DNA of 64,000 bases from Microbacterium thalli (GTDB lineage: Bacteria; Actinomycetota; Actinomycetes; Actinomycetales; Microbacteriaceae): positions 664,732 to 728,731 of the forward strand of contig NZ_JAQZCH010000001.1 in the NCBI RefSeq assembly GCF_028737325.1. The letters are read 5' to 3'. This document shows, piece by piece, positions 54,036 to 62,307 of the stretch. The position numbers were made by a program, and so were the translations under genes. Under the pieces are notes generated by a model that ran no database searches, was not told the origin of the DNA, and was given only the letters and a program-made list of their open reading frames with translations. Numbering within the stretch: position 1 is the stretch's first letter; each line of letters begins with the position of its first letter.

Positions 54036-54833
54036 GTGCCCGTCGTCTCCGCCCTGTACCGCTACCCCGTCAAAGGCTTCACGCCCGAGGAACGCGACGA
54101 CCTCGTCGTCCAGGCCGACGGCCGCATCGCCGGCGACCGCGTGCTCGCGTTTCGCTTCGCCGATGCCGTGGAGCCCGAGGATGCCGATGGCCTCGAGTCG
54201 TGGCCGAAGAGCCGGGGCCTCGCGCTCATGGATTTCCCGGCGCTGGCTCGCGTCGCGCTGACCTTCGACCATGACGAGCGCCGACTGCGGCTGAGCGTCG
54301 ACGGCAGCGTGCTGGCCGAGGCGGGCCTCGACGACGCCGGTCGGCGCGAGCTCGAGGACGCGATCACCGCGTTCGTGCAGGAGTCGGGCGACGCGCGACG
54401 CCTCGACCGCGAGGGCGTGCTGCCGCTGCGACTCGTCGGCGACGGCGCGACCTCGCGCTTCCAGGACCGCGCCCGCGGCTACGTCTCACTCCACGGGGAG
54501 GCGTCGGTCGCGGAGGTGGATGCCGCGGTGCCCGCCCCCGTCGACAGTCGCCGGTTCCGCTCGAACATCGTCATCGCGGGTGTCCCACCCTGGGACGAGC
54601 TGGCCTGGCGCGGCCGCATCCGGATCGGCGAGGTCGCCTTCGACGTGCAGAAACCCATCGGGCGATGCGCCGCGATCCTGGCGAACCCCGACACGGGCGA
54701 GCGCGACGCCCGGTTGCTCCGCGTGCTGACGACCGAGTTCGACCAGGCCGAGCCGACCCTGGGCATCCTGCTGCTGCCCGCGGCCGGCGGGGGAGTGGTG
54801 CGGGTGGGCGACGAGGTCGTTCTCGAGGGCTGA
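54036..54833 (+). CDS. MOSC domain protein
   Basis: A 265-residue protein with a MOSC N-terminal beta-barrel (SALYRYPVKGFTPEE) and MOSC core (RFRSNIVIAGVPPWDELAW, DVQKPIGRCAAILANPDTGERD). The conserved Cys in IGRCAAI is the sulfur/molybdenum-binding site of the family. It may handle molybdenum cofactor or hydroxylamine-type compounds. The GTG 54036 starts at the family N-terminus. Confidence 0.9.
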   Translation: MPVVSALYRYPVKGFTPEERDDLVVQADGRIAGDRVLAFRFADAVEPEDADGLESWPKSRGLALMDFPALARVALTFDHDERRLRLSVDGSVLAEAGLDDAGRRELEDAITAFVQESGDARRLDREGVLPLRLVGDGATSRFQDRARGYVSLHGEASVAEVDAAVPAPVDSRRFRSNIVIAGVPPWDELAWRGRIRIGEVAFDVQKPIGRCAAILANPDTGERDARLLRVLTTEFDQAEPTLGILLLPAAGGGVVRVGDEVVLEG

Positions 54834-54891
54834 GCCGGGCCGGTGCGCTGCGGCGCCGAGGCGCCGACGTCCTCAGCGCCGTGCTCGATAA

Positions 54892-55767
54892 CTAGGGGGC
54901 GGATGGTTGTTGGGTTGAGTGTGTGGGGGCATTCAGAGTGGCGAGGAGTTGTAGCTTCTCGTGGGAGTCGGTTCCGGGTGGCGCACTGTAGGGGAGCATG
55001 AGGAGGCCTGGCGCGCTGGTGATTTGCAGTCCCTCGTAGGAGAGGGTGAGGTCTCCCACGTCGGGGTGGTGGAGTCTTTTGGTACCGGTGCGGTGTTCGC
55101 GGACGTTGTGTGCTGCCCATAGGGTGCGGAAGACGTCGCTGCGGGTCGAGAGTTCGCCGACGAGGTTGCTGAGGGATCGATCGTTTGGGGCGCGTCCGGC
55201 TTCGCTTCGGAGCAGGGCGACTGTTTGCGCTGCTGCGTCGTCCCAGTCGAGGTAGAAGTCGTGCGAGCGGGGGTCGAGGAACACGAAGCGGCCGAAGTTG
55301 GGGTTGGCGGGCTGGTCGTAGAGGACGGAGTAGAGGGCCCGACCGAGGGGGTTCGCGGTGATGACGTCGCCGCGTCCGTTCTGGACGAGCACGGCAACGT
55401 CTTTCATCGCGTCGATCATCTGTTGCACGCTTGCGGACACCTGACCGGCCTTCGCGGGCCGGCGTCGTCCGGCCCCGACGGTCGCTGTTGACGCGCGGAC
55501 GAGGTCGAGGAGGTGGGCATGTTCGGCGTCGTCGAGTTGCAGTGCGCGGCTGATGCCGTCCAAGACGGCATCGGATACCCCGGCGGCGTTGCCGCGTTCG
55601 AGGCGGACGTAGTACTCGACACTGATGCCGGCGATGAGGGCGACCTCTTCCCGGCGCAGCCCGTCGACGCGGCGGCGGCCACCGAAGAGGGGGAGCCCGG
55701 CTTGCTCGGGGGTGAGCCGGGCGCGGCGAGTCATCAGAAACTCGCGGAGCTCGGAGTGGGTGTCCAT
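54892..55767 (-). CDS. helix-turn-helix regulator with MmyB-like ligand domain
   Basis: A 291-residue regulator. Residues 1-80 are an XRE-type helix-turn-helix (LPLFGGRRRVDGLRREEVALIAGISVEYYVRLERG). Residues 105-270 match the MmyB/PAS-like sensor (VQNGRGDVITANPLGRALYSVLY, RSHDFYLDWDDAAAQTVALLR). Such proteins regulate adjacent SDR genes. Codon use is less GC-rich than around it. It is divergent from the first SDR. A TACCTT-N7-ATG promoter suggests a leaderless mRNA. Confidence 0.92.
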   Translation of the reverse strand: MDTHSELREFLMTRRARLTPEQAGLPLFGGRRRVDGLRREEVALIAGISVEYYVRLERGNAAGVSDAVLDGISRALQLDDAEHAHLLDLVRASTATVGAGRRRPAKAGQVSASVQQMIDAMKDVAVLVQNGRGDVITANPLGRALYSVLYDQPANPNFGRFVFLDPRSHDFYLDWDDAAAQTVALLRSEAGRAPNDRSLSNLVGELSTRSDVFRTLWAAHNVREHRTGTKRLHHPDVGDLTLSYEGLQITSAPGLLMLPYSAPPGTDSHEKLQLLATLNAPTHSTQQPSAP

Positions 55768-55774
55768 GGAATCG

Positions 55775-55780
55775 AAGGTA
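55775..55780 (-). promoter_or_regulatory. -10 element TACCTT of a predicted leaderless promoter
   Basis: TACCTT, 7 nt, then the ATG at 55767. Confidence 0.5.
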
Positions 55781-55891
55781 GGCGAGGAGGCTGCCGTTAG
55801 GGGGGTACTGGTGTTAACCGGATAGGTGGGGACTCCCTGGCATCTCGTGGTCGGCGCACGCTGGAATCACCGACACGAAAGGGGTCACCAC

Positions 55892-56737
55892 ATGAGTGAC
55901 AGCAAGGTCTACTTCATCACCGGCGCCGCGCGAGGTATGGGCGTTGATCTGGTCAACGGCGCTCTGGCCGCGGGGCATTCCGTCGTCGCTACCGCCCGCG
56001 ACGCCGCCAAGGTCACCGACGTCTTCGGGAGCCACGAGAACCTTCTTCCGGTCGCCCTGGACATCACCGACGAGGATGCAGCTCAGGCCGCTGTCGCCGC
56101 GGCCGTCGACCGGTTCGGACGCATCGACGTTCTCATCAACAACGCGGGCTTGTTCTACGCGGGGTACTTCGAAGAGATCAGCCCGGCGCAGTTCCGTCAG
56201 CAGATGGAAGTGAACTTCTTCGGCCCGCTCAACGTCACCCGTGCCGTGCTGCCGGTCATGCGAAGCCAGCGCAGCGGCCAGGTCGTGTCCTTCAGCTCGA
56301 CCGCTGGCCTGGTGGGTCAGGAGTTCGTCGCTGCGTACAACGCGTCCAAGTTCGCCCTCGAGGGGTGGATGGAAGCACTGCGATACGACCTCGAACCGCT
56401 CGGCATCAGCACGACGATCGTCGAGCCCGGATTCTTCCGTACGGAGCTGCTCGTCGAAGGCGCGTCGACGCTGTGGCCAGAGCTGTCCATCCCGGACTAC
56501 GCCGAGCGCACCGCCGCGACCATCGAAGCCTGGAAGGGCATGAACGGTAAGCAGGGCGGCGACCCCGCCAAGCTCGCCGCAGCTTTGGTGTCTCTTGTCG
56601 ACTCCGAGCAGCCGCCCCTGCGGTGGGTGGCCGGCGCCGACGCCGTGCAGACCGGCGTCGACAAGGCAAACCTCCTCATCGAGCAGGTCGAGGCGCACCG
56701 GGAGCTCTCCTCGTCGCTCGCGCACGACGATGCCTGA
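55892..56737 (+). CDS. SDR family oxidoreductase
   Basis: A 281-residue short-chain dehydrogenase/reductase. Cofactor motif TGAARGMG (10-17), NNAG in LINNAGLFYAGYF, the catalytic Ser in SFSSTAGL and YNASK near residue 150. A longer C-terminus (GKQGGDPAKLAAALVSLVDSEQPPLRWVAGADAV) marks the classical-atypical group. AAAGGGG lies upstream of the ATG. The MmyB-like regulator is divergent and probably its controller. Confidence 0.93.
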   Translation: MSDSKVYFITGAARGMGVDLVNGALAAGHSVVATARDAAKVTDVFGSHENLLPVALDITDEDAAQAAVAAAVDRFGRIDVLINNAGLFYAGYFEEISPAQFRQQMEVNFFGPLNVTRAVLPVMRSQRSGQVVSFSSTAGLVGQEFVAAYNASKFALEGWMEALRYDLEPLGISTTIVEPGFFRTELLVEGASTLWPELSIPDYAERTAATIEAWKGMNGKQGGDPAKLAAALVSLVDSEQPPLRWVAGADAVQTGVDKANLLIEQVEAHRELSSSLAHDDA

Positions 56738-56873
56738 GCACATCAACTTCCCCCTCGAGGGGCAGTCAGCGACCGTCATCGCTGACCTCGACCCGATCCG
56801 ACACTGGCACACGTGCGCGCGCGACGCGTCTCGCACACACCCCGACCCGACTACCGAACAGGACTCAATATGA
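56730..56873 (+). CDS. possible 47-residue ORF
   Basis: MPEHINFPLEGQSATVIADL then WHTCARDASRTHPDPTTEQ. The ATG overlaps the SDR stop and the ORF fills the 132-nt gap to the next SDR. No family is recognised. It may be the remains of a longer gene. Confidence 0.25.
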   Translation: MPEHINFPLEGQSATVIADLDPIRHWHTCARDASRTHPDPTTEQDSI

Positions 56874-57703
56874 AGCTCACCGGAGCCGTCGCGATCGTCA
56901 CCGGCGCCAGCAGCGGCATCGGCCGTGCCACCGCGCTCGACCTCGCCCGCCAGGGCGCGTCCGTCGCGCTCGTCGCGCGACGCCAGGACCGTCTCGACGC
57001 CCTCGTGTCCGAGATCAACGAGATCGGCGGCACCGCTCTCGCGGTCCCCACCGACATCGCCGACCGTGCACAAGCGTTCGCCGCCGTTGCGGCGACCGTC
57101 GAGCGTTTCGGTCGTCTCGACATGCTGATCAACAACGCCGGACTCATGATCCTTGGCCGCGTGCAGGACGCCGACATTGACGACTGGGACCGAATGATCG
57201 CAATCAACCAGCAGGGTCTGATGGCGATGACCAAGGCCGCGCTCCCACACCTCCTCGACGCGGCGCGCGGTGACCGCCAGGTCGCGGACATCGTGAATGT
57301 GTCGTCGGTCGCAGGGCGCATGACGTTCCCCACCGCGGGGCCGTACAGCCTGACCAAGTTCGGGGTGAACGGGTTCACCGAGGCCCTACGCCAGGAACTG
57401 GCCGGGCAAAAGGTACGCGTGGGCGTCCTGGAGCCGGGCAAAGTCGACACCGAGCTCGACTCCCACAACAACGACGAAATCCTCGCCCACATCGAGGAGA
57501 ACTTCGGCGGGTTCCGCATGCTCGACCCGCAGGACATCGCCGACGGCATCACCTTCATGGTCACCCGTCCCGCACACGCCGCGATCGCTGAGCTGTGGGC
57601 GATGCCTCCGCGCAGGCCTGACCAGGAAGGAGATCACCATGCAGAATCAGCTACTCGCGGGCAAGACAGCGATCGTCACCTGAGGAAGCAAGGGCATCGG
57701 TAA
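56870..57703 (+). CDS. SDR family oxidoreductase, C-terminus probably frameshifted
   Basis: A classical SDR, 277 residues as read. TGASSGIG at 10-17, NNAGLMILGRV, SSVAG and YSLTK around 160 are intact, so it can be active. The tail after ELWAMPP (PDQEGDHHAESATRG onward) does not look like the family. It runs over the start of the next gene; a 2-nt change in the CGCG at about 57610 would end the protein at 57621 as MPPQA, a normal C-terminus. The gene may thus be damaged or the sequence may carry an error. Confidence 0.85.
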   Translation: MKLTGAVAIVTGASSGIGRATALDLARQGASVALVARRQDRLDALVSEINEIGGTALAVPTDIADRAQAFAAVAATVERFGRLDMLINNAGLMILGRVQDADIDDWDRMIAINQQGLMAMTKAALPHLLDAARGDRQVADIVNVSSVAGRMTFPTAGPYSLTKFGVNGFTEALRQELAGQKVRVGVLEPGKVDTELDSHNNDEILAHIEENFGGFRMLDPQDIADGITFMVTRPAHAAIAELWAMPPRRPDQEGDHHAESATRGQDSDRHLRKQGHR

Positions 57704-58214
57704 GGCCATCGCTCAGCTCTTCGCTGACGAGGGCGCCGCAGTCGTGCTCACCGTTCAGGGGCCGAGAGGCTCTCGACGAGACCGTTGAAAGCATCCGAAC
57801 CGCCGGCGGCACCGCGATCGGGGTCGTCGCAGACTCCAGTGACCCGGCAGCACCCGCGCGCGTGTTCGCAGCGGCTACCGAGCAGTTCGGCCGTGTCGAC
57901 ATTCTGGTGAACAACGCCGGCTTTGAGACATGACATCCATTGAGGACGTGACGGACGAGCACTTCTCGCAGGTCATGGAGATCAACCTCGCCGGGGTGTT
58001 CCGCTAATGCCGCGAGGCGGTGCAGCACTTCATCCCGAAGAACGCCGGCGTCATCGTCAACGTCTCACCCGTGCACGGCGAAAAGCCCGTGCTCCGGCTG
58101 GCGTGCAGCACGCGGCCGATCGACCAGGCCTACGCCGCGCTCTACCTCGCCAGCGACATGAGCCGAGCGGTCACCGGCCACATCCTGCAGGTCGGCAACG
58201 GCGGCTGGCTCTAG
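57639..58214 (+). pseudogene. decayed SDR family oxidoreductase
   Basis: The remains of a third SDR, with AGGAAGGAG before the ATG. Translated pieces match: LLAGKTAIVT, then TGA at 57681 where TGG or GGA would be expected, GSKGIGKAIAQLFADEGAAVVLT, a frameshift near 57750, then DETVESIRTAGGTAIG, FGRVDILVNNAGF and FSQVMEINLAGVFR. Another stop (TAA) lies near 58005, the catalytic YxxxK region is deleted, and the end AALYLASDMSRAVTGHILQVGNGGWL is kept. Several independent defects make it non-functional. Confidence 0.88.
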
Positions 58215-58282
58215 CCAAATCACGAATGAAGGCCGCCGCCGGGTGATCGCGTGATGAGCATGGCCGCGCGGCGGCAGCATTC

Positions 58283-58870
58283 TCACCTTGCAGTCGCGGT
58301 GGCCCAGCCTGCTCTCAGGATGTGCGGCATGAGGGATGTGGATGCGCCGTCAGCCATCGCAGCACCTCTGGTCCAGCTGATAGCCAGGGCCATGAGGAAA
58401 AGATCTCGACCGCGTACGTCGGCACGCGCGAGTCCCTCGTCCTGTGCGCGGGCGAGGAATCGATCAGTTTCGACGACATACCCCTCACATGTGGAGGTCA
58501 GGGGGGACGGGATCTCGCCCAGCGCGGCGCGGAGCGGTTCTGGGAGTCCGTCGAAGGCGCTTGCCCATTCGATCAGGGCGTCGAGCCACTGTGCCAGCGC
58601 ATCGCCCGCATCGCTGGTGCTGCGGGTGATGGCGTCCCGGCGCACGCCGATCTCGTCATCCCGTGCCGTGAGGAGTGCAGCGAGGAGTGCTTCTTTCGAG
58701 TGGAAGTGGCGGTAGAGAGTGCCAGGGCCGACGCCTGCTTCCTTGGCGATGGCGTCGAGTGAACCGGAGATGCCGTGCTCGGCGAAGTGACCGCGGGCGA
58801 TGTCCAGGATGTGCTGACGGTTGCGCAGACCATCGGAGCGGGGGGCGCGCGTTCGCGAGGTCACCGTCAT
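58283..58870 (-). CDS. TetR family transcriptional regulator
   Basis: A 195-residue repressor. Helix-turn-helix residues 18-62: ILDIARGHFAEHGISGSLDAIAKEAGVGPGTLYRHFHSKEALL. The ligand domain follows. AGGAG lies 8 nt before the ATG. It is divergent from the F420-reductase-like gene, with two inverted repeats in between, so it probably controls that operon and itself. Confidence 0.92.
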   Translation of the reverse strand: MTVTSRTRAPRSDGLRNRQHILDIARGHFAEHGISGSLDAIAKEAGVGPGTLYRHFHSKEALLAALLTARDDEIGVRRDAITRSTSDAGDALAQWLDALIEWASAFDGLPEPLRAALGEIPSPLTSTCEGYVVETDRFLARAQDEGLARADVRGRDLFLMALAISWTRGAAMADGASTSLMPHILRAGWATATAR

Positions 58871-58893
58871 GACAGCACACTCCTAGGGTTATC

Positions 58894-58946
58894 CGGAGAA
58901 AATCTCCGTTAAGGTTAAGTGGAGAGATCCTCCTGTATCTCTCCAC
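58894..58946. promoter_or_regulatory. two inverted repeats, likely TetR operators
   Basis: CGGAGA-AAA-TCTCCG (58894-58908) and GTGGAGAGAT-n8-ATCTCTCCAC (58919-58928/58937-58946). Both share the GGAGA/TCTCC core and lie between the divergent starts. Confidence 0.6.
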
Positions 58947-58971
58947 TCTCCCACGACACGAAGGGTCAATC

Positions 58972-59715
58972 GTGAAGATCGGCATCATCGGAGCAGGCAA
59001 CATCGGGCGGATCCTCGCGGAGCGACTCGCGCGCGAGGGTCACGACGTCTCGATCGCGAACTCGCGGGCCCCCGAGACGGTCGACGCGGCCGCCCTGAGC
59101 ACAGGGGCGAGGGCGGTGTGGGCTGCTGATGCGACGAGGGAAGCGGATGTGGTGATCGTCTCCGTGAACTACGGTCAGCTGCCGAACGTGGCGGCTTTGG
59201 TGTCCGGCGCACCGGAGAACGCCGTGATCATCGACACGTCGAACTATTTCCCTCTCCGTGACGGCAAGGTCGAGGGTTTCGAGGATGGTCAAGTCGAGAG
59301 CGAGTGGGTTCAGAAGCTTTATGGTCGTCCGATCGTGAAGGCCTGGAACAACATCACCACGGCATCGTTCCGCGATAAGGCGTACGCAACGGATCCGGCG
59401 ACCCGGATCGGCCTGCCTGTCGCCGCAGACGACGACGCGCAGCGCGCCGTCGGGATGCGCCTGGTCGAAGAGACGGGGTTCGATGCGTATGACGCTGGTG
59501 TGATCGCCGACTCATGGCGTCAGCAGCCAGGTAGCCCTGTGTATACCAACGACCTCACGGCAGGTGAGCTTCCGGCTGCGCTCGCCCGCGCTCGGCAGGA
59601 CCGCTCCGCAGTGCGGCGGGACCTGATGATGAAGGTCTACCTGGAACGCATCGACGCGGACGGCAAGGAGCCCGACCCGGAGCGTCAGCTCGCCCTGACC
59701 CGCGCCATCTTCTAA
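58972..59715 (+). CDS. F420-reductase-like NAD(P)-binding protein
   Basis: A 247-residue Rossmann protein of the NADPH-dependent F420 reductase (NpdG-like) superfamily. KIGIIGAGNIGRILAERLAREGHDVSIANSR at the start and VIIDTSNYFPLRDG in the middle are typical; ERIDADGKEPDP follows near the end. The GTG has GAAGGG upstream. It opens a three-gene unit with the MDR and SDR genes under the TetR regulator. Whether it uses F420 or NADP is not shown. Confidence 0.87.
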   Translation: MKIGIIGAGNIGRILAERLAREGHDVSIANSRAPETVDAAALSTGARAVWAADATREADVVIVSVNYGQLPNVAALVSGAPENAVIIDTSNYFPLRDGKVEGFEDGQVESEWVQKLYGRPIVKAWNNITTASFRDKAYATDPATRIGLPVAADDDAQRAVGMRLVEETGFDAYDAGVIADSWRQQPGSPVYTNDLTAGELPAALARARQDRSAVRRDLMMKVYLERIDADGKEPDPERQLALTRAIF

Positions 59716-59738
59716 CAACGCGAATGGAGAGCGAAACG

Positions 59739-60716
59739 ATGAAGCGGTGGCAAGCAGAGAAGTTCGGTGAAGTGGCGGACGTACTTCGCCTCGAAGACGT
59801 GGAACTTCCCGAGCCCGGGCCGGGTGAAGCGCGCGTCAGAGTACTCGCCGCGAGCCTTGCGCTCCCGGACCTGATGATGGTGCACGGGGACTACCCGTTC
59901 GTACCCGAGCCGCCCGTAGCCCCGGGGCAGGAAGTCGTCGGGATCGTCGACGCAGCCGGTGACGAATTCCCGCTCCCCGTCGGAACGCGGATCGTGGGCA
60001 ACGCGCGGGCGGATATCGCGATCGGCGGGTTCGCCGAGTACACACTCGTTCCAGGGTGGAGCGCGATGCCGGTCATCGACGGGTTGACGGATGAGCAGGC
60101 TGCAGGGTTCCCGGGCTCGTTCCATGTCGCGCACATCGGTCTCGAGCACCGCGCCCACCTGCAGAAAGGCGAGACGCTGTTGGTTCTCGGTGGCGCCGGT
60201 CGCACCGGGTCGGCGGCGATCCAGATCGGCAAGGCCATGGGCGCGACGGTGATTGCGACAGCGCGCTCGGATGCGAAGGCTCGATTCAGTCGCGAGCAGG
60301 GAGCCGATTACATCGTCGACCTCGAAGCGACCAACGCGATCGACGAGATCGAGCGCATCACGGGCGGTCGGGGAGTGGACGTCGTCTACGACACCGTCGG
60401 AGGGGCGGCTGCGACCGAAGCGGCGAAGACACTCGCGCGAGGTGCACGGTTCCTCATCGTCGGTTTCGCGAGCGGGGAGCCCGCACACGTCGACGTACAT
60501 GAGCTGCTGATGCGGGACTACTCGGTGATCGGCGTCCTATCAACATTCCGCGACGACGAGGAGAAGAACGCCACCGTAGACGCTCTCGCGGCGATGCTCG
60601 CGGATAAGCGGATCACCCCACCCGTCACCGCCGTTTACGCGTTCGAACAGGTGCCGGAAGCACTCGCTGAACGAGCTGCAGGCGCAACAGGACAAACGGT
60701 GATCACGCTCCAATAG
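59739..60716 (+). CDS. zinc-independent MDR oxidoreductase (quinone reductase-like)
   Basis: A 325-residue medium-chain reductase. The nucleotide-binding VLGGAGRTGSAAIQIGKAMG lies near 150-168, followed by ATARSDAKARF. The zinc-binding Cys/His residues of alcohol dehydrogenases are absent, as in quinone oxidoreductases. ATG 59739 has GGAGA 8 nt upstream; an ATG five codons earlier does not. It is 23 nt after the preceding gene. Confidence 0.92.
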   Translation: MKRWQAEKFGEVADVLRLEDVELPEPGPGEARVRVLAASLALPDLMMVHGDYPFVPEPPVAPGQEVVGIVDAAGDEFPLPVGTRIVGNARADIAIGGFAEYTLVPGWSAMPVIDGLTDEQAAGFPGSFHVAHIGLEHRAHLQKGETLLVLGGAGRTGSAAIQIGKAMGATVIATARSDAKARFSREQGADYIVDLEATNAIDEIERITGGRGVDVVYDTVGGAAATEAAKTLARGARFLIVGFASGEPAHVDVHELLMRDYSVIGVLSTFRDDEEKNATVDALAAMLADKRITPPVTAVYAFEQVPEALAERAAGATGQTVITLQ

Positions 60717-60780
60717 TGCACAACCAGGTGACAGCGAGACGGCGCCCGACCATTGCCGACTGTTCCGGAAAGGACCCCTC

Positions 60781-61548
60781 ATGACCACGTCTAGCAGCGT
60801 GTCCCTCCCGCTGATCGTTGTCATCGGCGGTGGGACAGGTATGGGTCGGGACATCGCGCACGACCAGGTCACCCTGGGCCGGGACGTCCTCATCGTCGGC
60901 CGTCGGGCTGAGTCGCTGGAGGAGGTTGCTCGATCCTCGAGTGCACCCCAGCGCGTGTTCACCGTCGTCGCGGATGCGTCCACGGCTGATGGTGCGGCCG
61001 CTATATCTGACGCGGTCGGTGATCGACGCGTGCAGGGCATCGTCGCCGCCGCCGGGGGACAGGGGGGCTTCAAACAGCCGGGACAGGCTCCCGAAGACCT
61101 GGATGACGCCTGGTCCACGGCGCTGCGAGTGAACCTCTTCACCGCCGTGCTTCCCGTGGAAACGCTGCTCCCAAAAATGCTCGATAACGAAGGACGGGTC
61201 GTTCTCATCGGCTCAACAGCCGGCATTGAGGGTGCGGGCGGCCCCTACGCGACAGCAAAGGCCGCTCTCGCGGGATACGGCCGCGAGCTCGCCCGTCGCG
61301 TTGGTGAGCGAGGCATCACCTCCAACACCATCGCACCCGGGTTCGTCGACAACACCGAGTTCTTCGAAAGCGGAGGCTTCGGAGACAGCTCCACCATGAC
61401 CGATGCAGCGGCAGCCCGGACTCTTATCGGCCGTGTCGGTCGACCACGGGACGTGACCGCAAGCGTGCGGTGGCTGCTCAGCAAAGACGGAGGGTGGATC
61501 ACCGGGCAGGTGATCGCGGTAGACGGCGGAACCGTGATGGTGCAGTGA
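60781..61548 (+). CDS. SDR family oxidoreductase
   Basis: A 255-residue SDR. Cofactor motif GGGTGMG (17-23), catalytic Ser in STAGIEG and YATAK near 160. The Asn of NNAG is replaced by AAAGGQGG, unusual but seen in divergent SDRs. C-terminus ITGQVIAVDGGTVMVQ is standard. AAAGGA precedes the ATG. It is the last gene of the TetR-linked unit. Confidence 0.92.
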   Translation: MTTSSSVSLPLIVVIGGGTGMGRDIAHDQVTLGRDVLIVGRRAESLEEVARSSSAPQRVFTVVADASTADGAAAISDAVGDRRVQGIVAAAGGQGGFKQPGQAPEDLDDAWSTALRVNLFTAVLPVETLLPKMLDNEGRVVLIGSTAGIEGAGGPYATAKAALAGYGRELARRVGERGITSNTIAPGFVDNTEFFESGGFGDSSTMTDAAAARTLIGRVGRPRDVTASVRWLLSKDGGWITGQVIAVDGGTVMVQ

Positions 61549-61821
61549 CCTCACGCTGAGCGATCTCGGCCTCGTGTGACGCTTCAAGACCCCGAACAAG
61601 CGCCGTGAAACGATCGACTTTGGAACGAGTTTTGTCGGGTGGCTGTCGACGTCGCCACGCCGTACCGAAACGCTGTTCCGAAACCACTCATCGCTCACAA
61701 CGGGTCGAAGAAACGAGACGTAGTTCCTCACGGGGTGCTGGTTCCGCGCCCGAGCGCGACGCAGTCCTGCGGCGAATCGTCTCCTCCGCCTGAGTGCCCC
61801 GGTTCGGACGGCAACACCACG
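61549..61821. other. intergenic stretch without a recognised gene
   Basis: About 270 nt between the last SDR and the tRNA-Gly hairpin. It is less GC-rich than the surroundings. I see no complete gene, tRNA copy or transposon ends here. A minus-strand 62-codon frame (61499-61687) has no recognisable family. Confidence 0.5.
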
Positions 61822-61864
61822 AATGCGAAAGGGACGCGACCGATGGCCGCGTCCCTTTCGCATT
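61822..61864. terminator. 17-bp hairpin beside tRNA-Gly
   Basis: AATGCGAAAGGGACGCG (61822-61838) pairs with its exact complement at 61848-61864 around a 9-nt loop. It directly follows the tRNA-Gly CCA on the minus strand. No strong T-run follows. Confidence 0.6.
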
Positions 61865-61937
61865 GGAGGGGCTGACGGGAATCGAACCCGCGCTATCTGC
61901 TTGGGAAGCAGATGTTCTGCCATTGAACTACAGCCCC
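61864..61937 (-). tRNA. tRNA-Gly (CCC)
   Basis: A cloverleaf of 71 nt plus an encoded CCA (61864-61866). Acceptor GGGGCTG/CAGCCCC, discriminator T, anticodon loop TTCCCAA with CCC, T arm GCGGGTTCGATTCCCGT. The three tRNAs near 20 kb do not encode CCA. Confidence 0.95.
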
Positions 61938-61962
61938 ATGCACCCGCAGGTGCTCGGTCAGC

Positions 61963-62265
61963 TTACCCCACGGGTGCTGGGCCGCCGGAAGCAGGACCAC
62001 CGGGACCGGACGCGGCCGGACCACCCGGTGCCGGCGGCGCCTGCGGGTAGGGCGGGGCAGCCGGTCGGGCACCGGTGCCGTATCCGGGCGGGAACGGCTG
62101 GCCGCCCTCGCGCATCGCGAGCAGCATCCCGTTCTTCACCGCCGTGCGCATCAGCAGGTAGCTCACCCACAGGATGAGCGCGATCGTGCCGAGGTAGAGG
62201 GCGATGCCGAGCACGACGAAGCCGATGCCGAAGGCCGCTGCGGGGCCCGAGTAGTCGTTGTACAT
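61963..62265 (-). CDS. small membrane protein with Pro/Gly-rich tail
   Basis: A 100-residue protein: one strong membrane segment (about 10-35, FGIGFVVLGIALYLGTIALIL), a short basic helix and a Pro/Gly/Ala-rich C-terminal half. No named family. TAGTGT-N7-ATG ahead predicts a leaderless mRNA and supports ATG 62265. Confidence 0.72.
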   Translation of the reverse strand: MYNDYSGPAAAFGIGFVVLGIALYLGTIALILWVSYLLMRTAVKNGMLLAMREGGQPFPPGYGTGARPAAPPYPQAPPAPGGPAASGPGGPASGGPAPVG

Positions 62266-62272
62266 GGCCCGC

Positions 62273-62278
62273 ACACTA
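62273..62278 (-). promoter_or_regulatory. -10 element TAGTGT of a predicted leaderless promoter
   Basis: TAGTGT, 7 nt GCGGGCC, then the ATG at 62265. Confidence 0.5.
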
Positions 62279-62307
62279 TCGCTCGGCCGCCCCGCGCACG
62301 ACCCTGC

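Noticed and set aside
54834..54900. Possible left attachment repeat for an element in tRNA-Gly
   Set aside because: No match to the 3' end of the tRNA was found by eye.
61499..61687. A 62-codon minus-strand frame beside tRNA-Gly, considered as an integrase remnant
   Set aside because: No recombinase motif (R-H-R-Y or serine type) could be seen.
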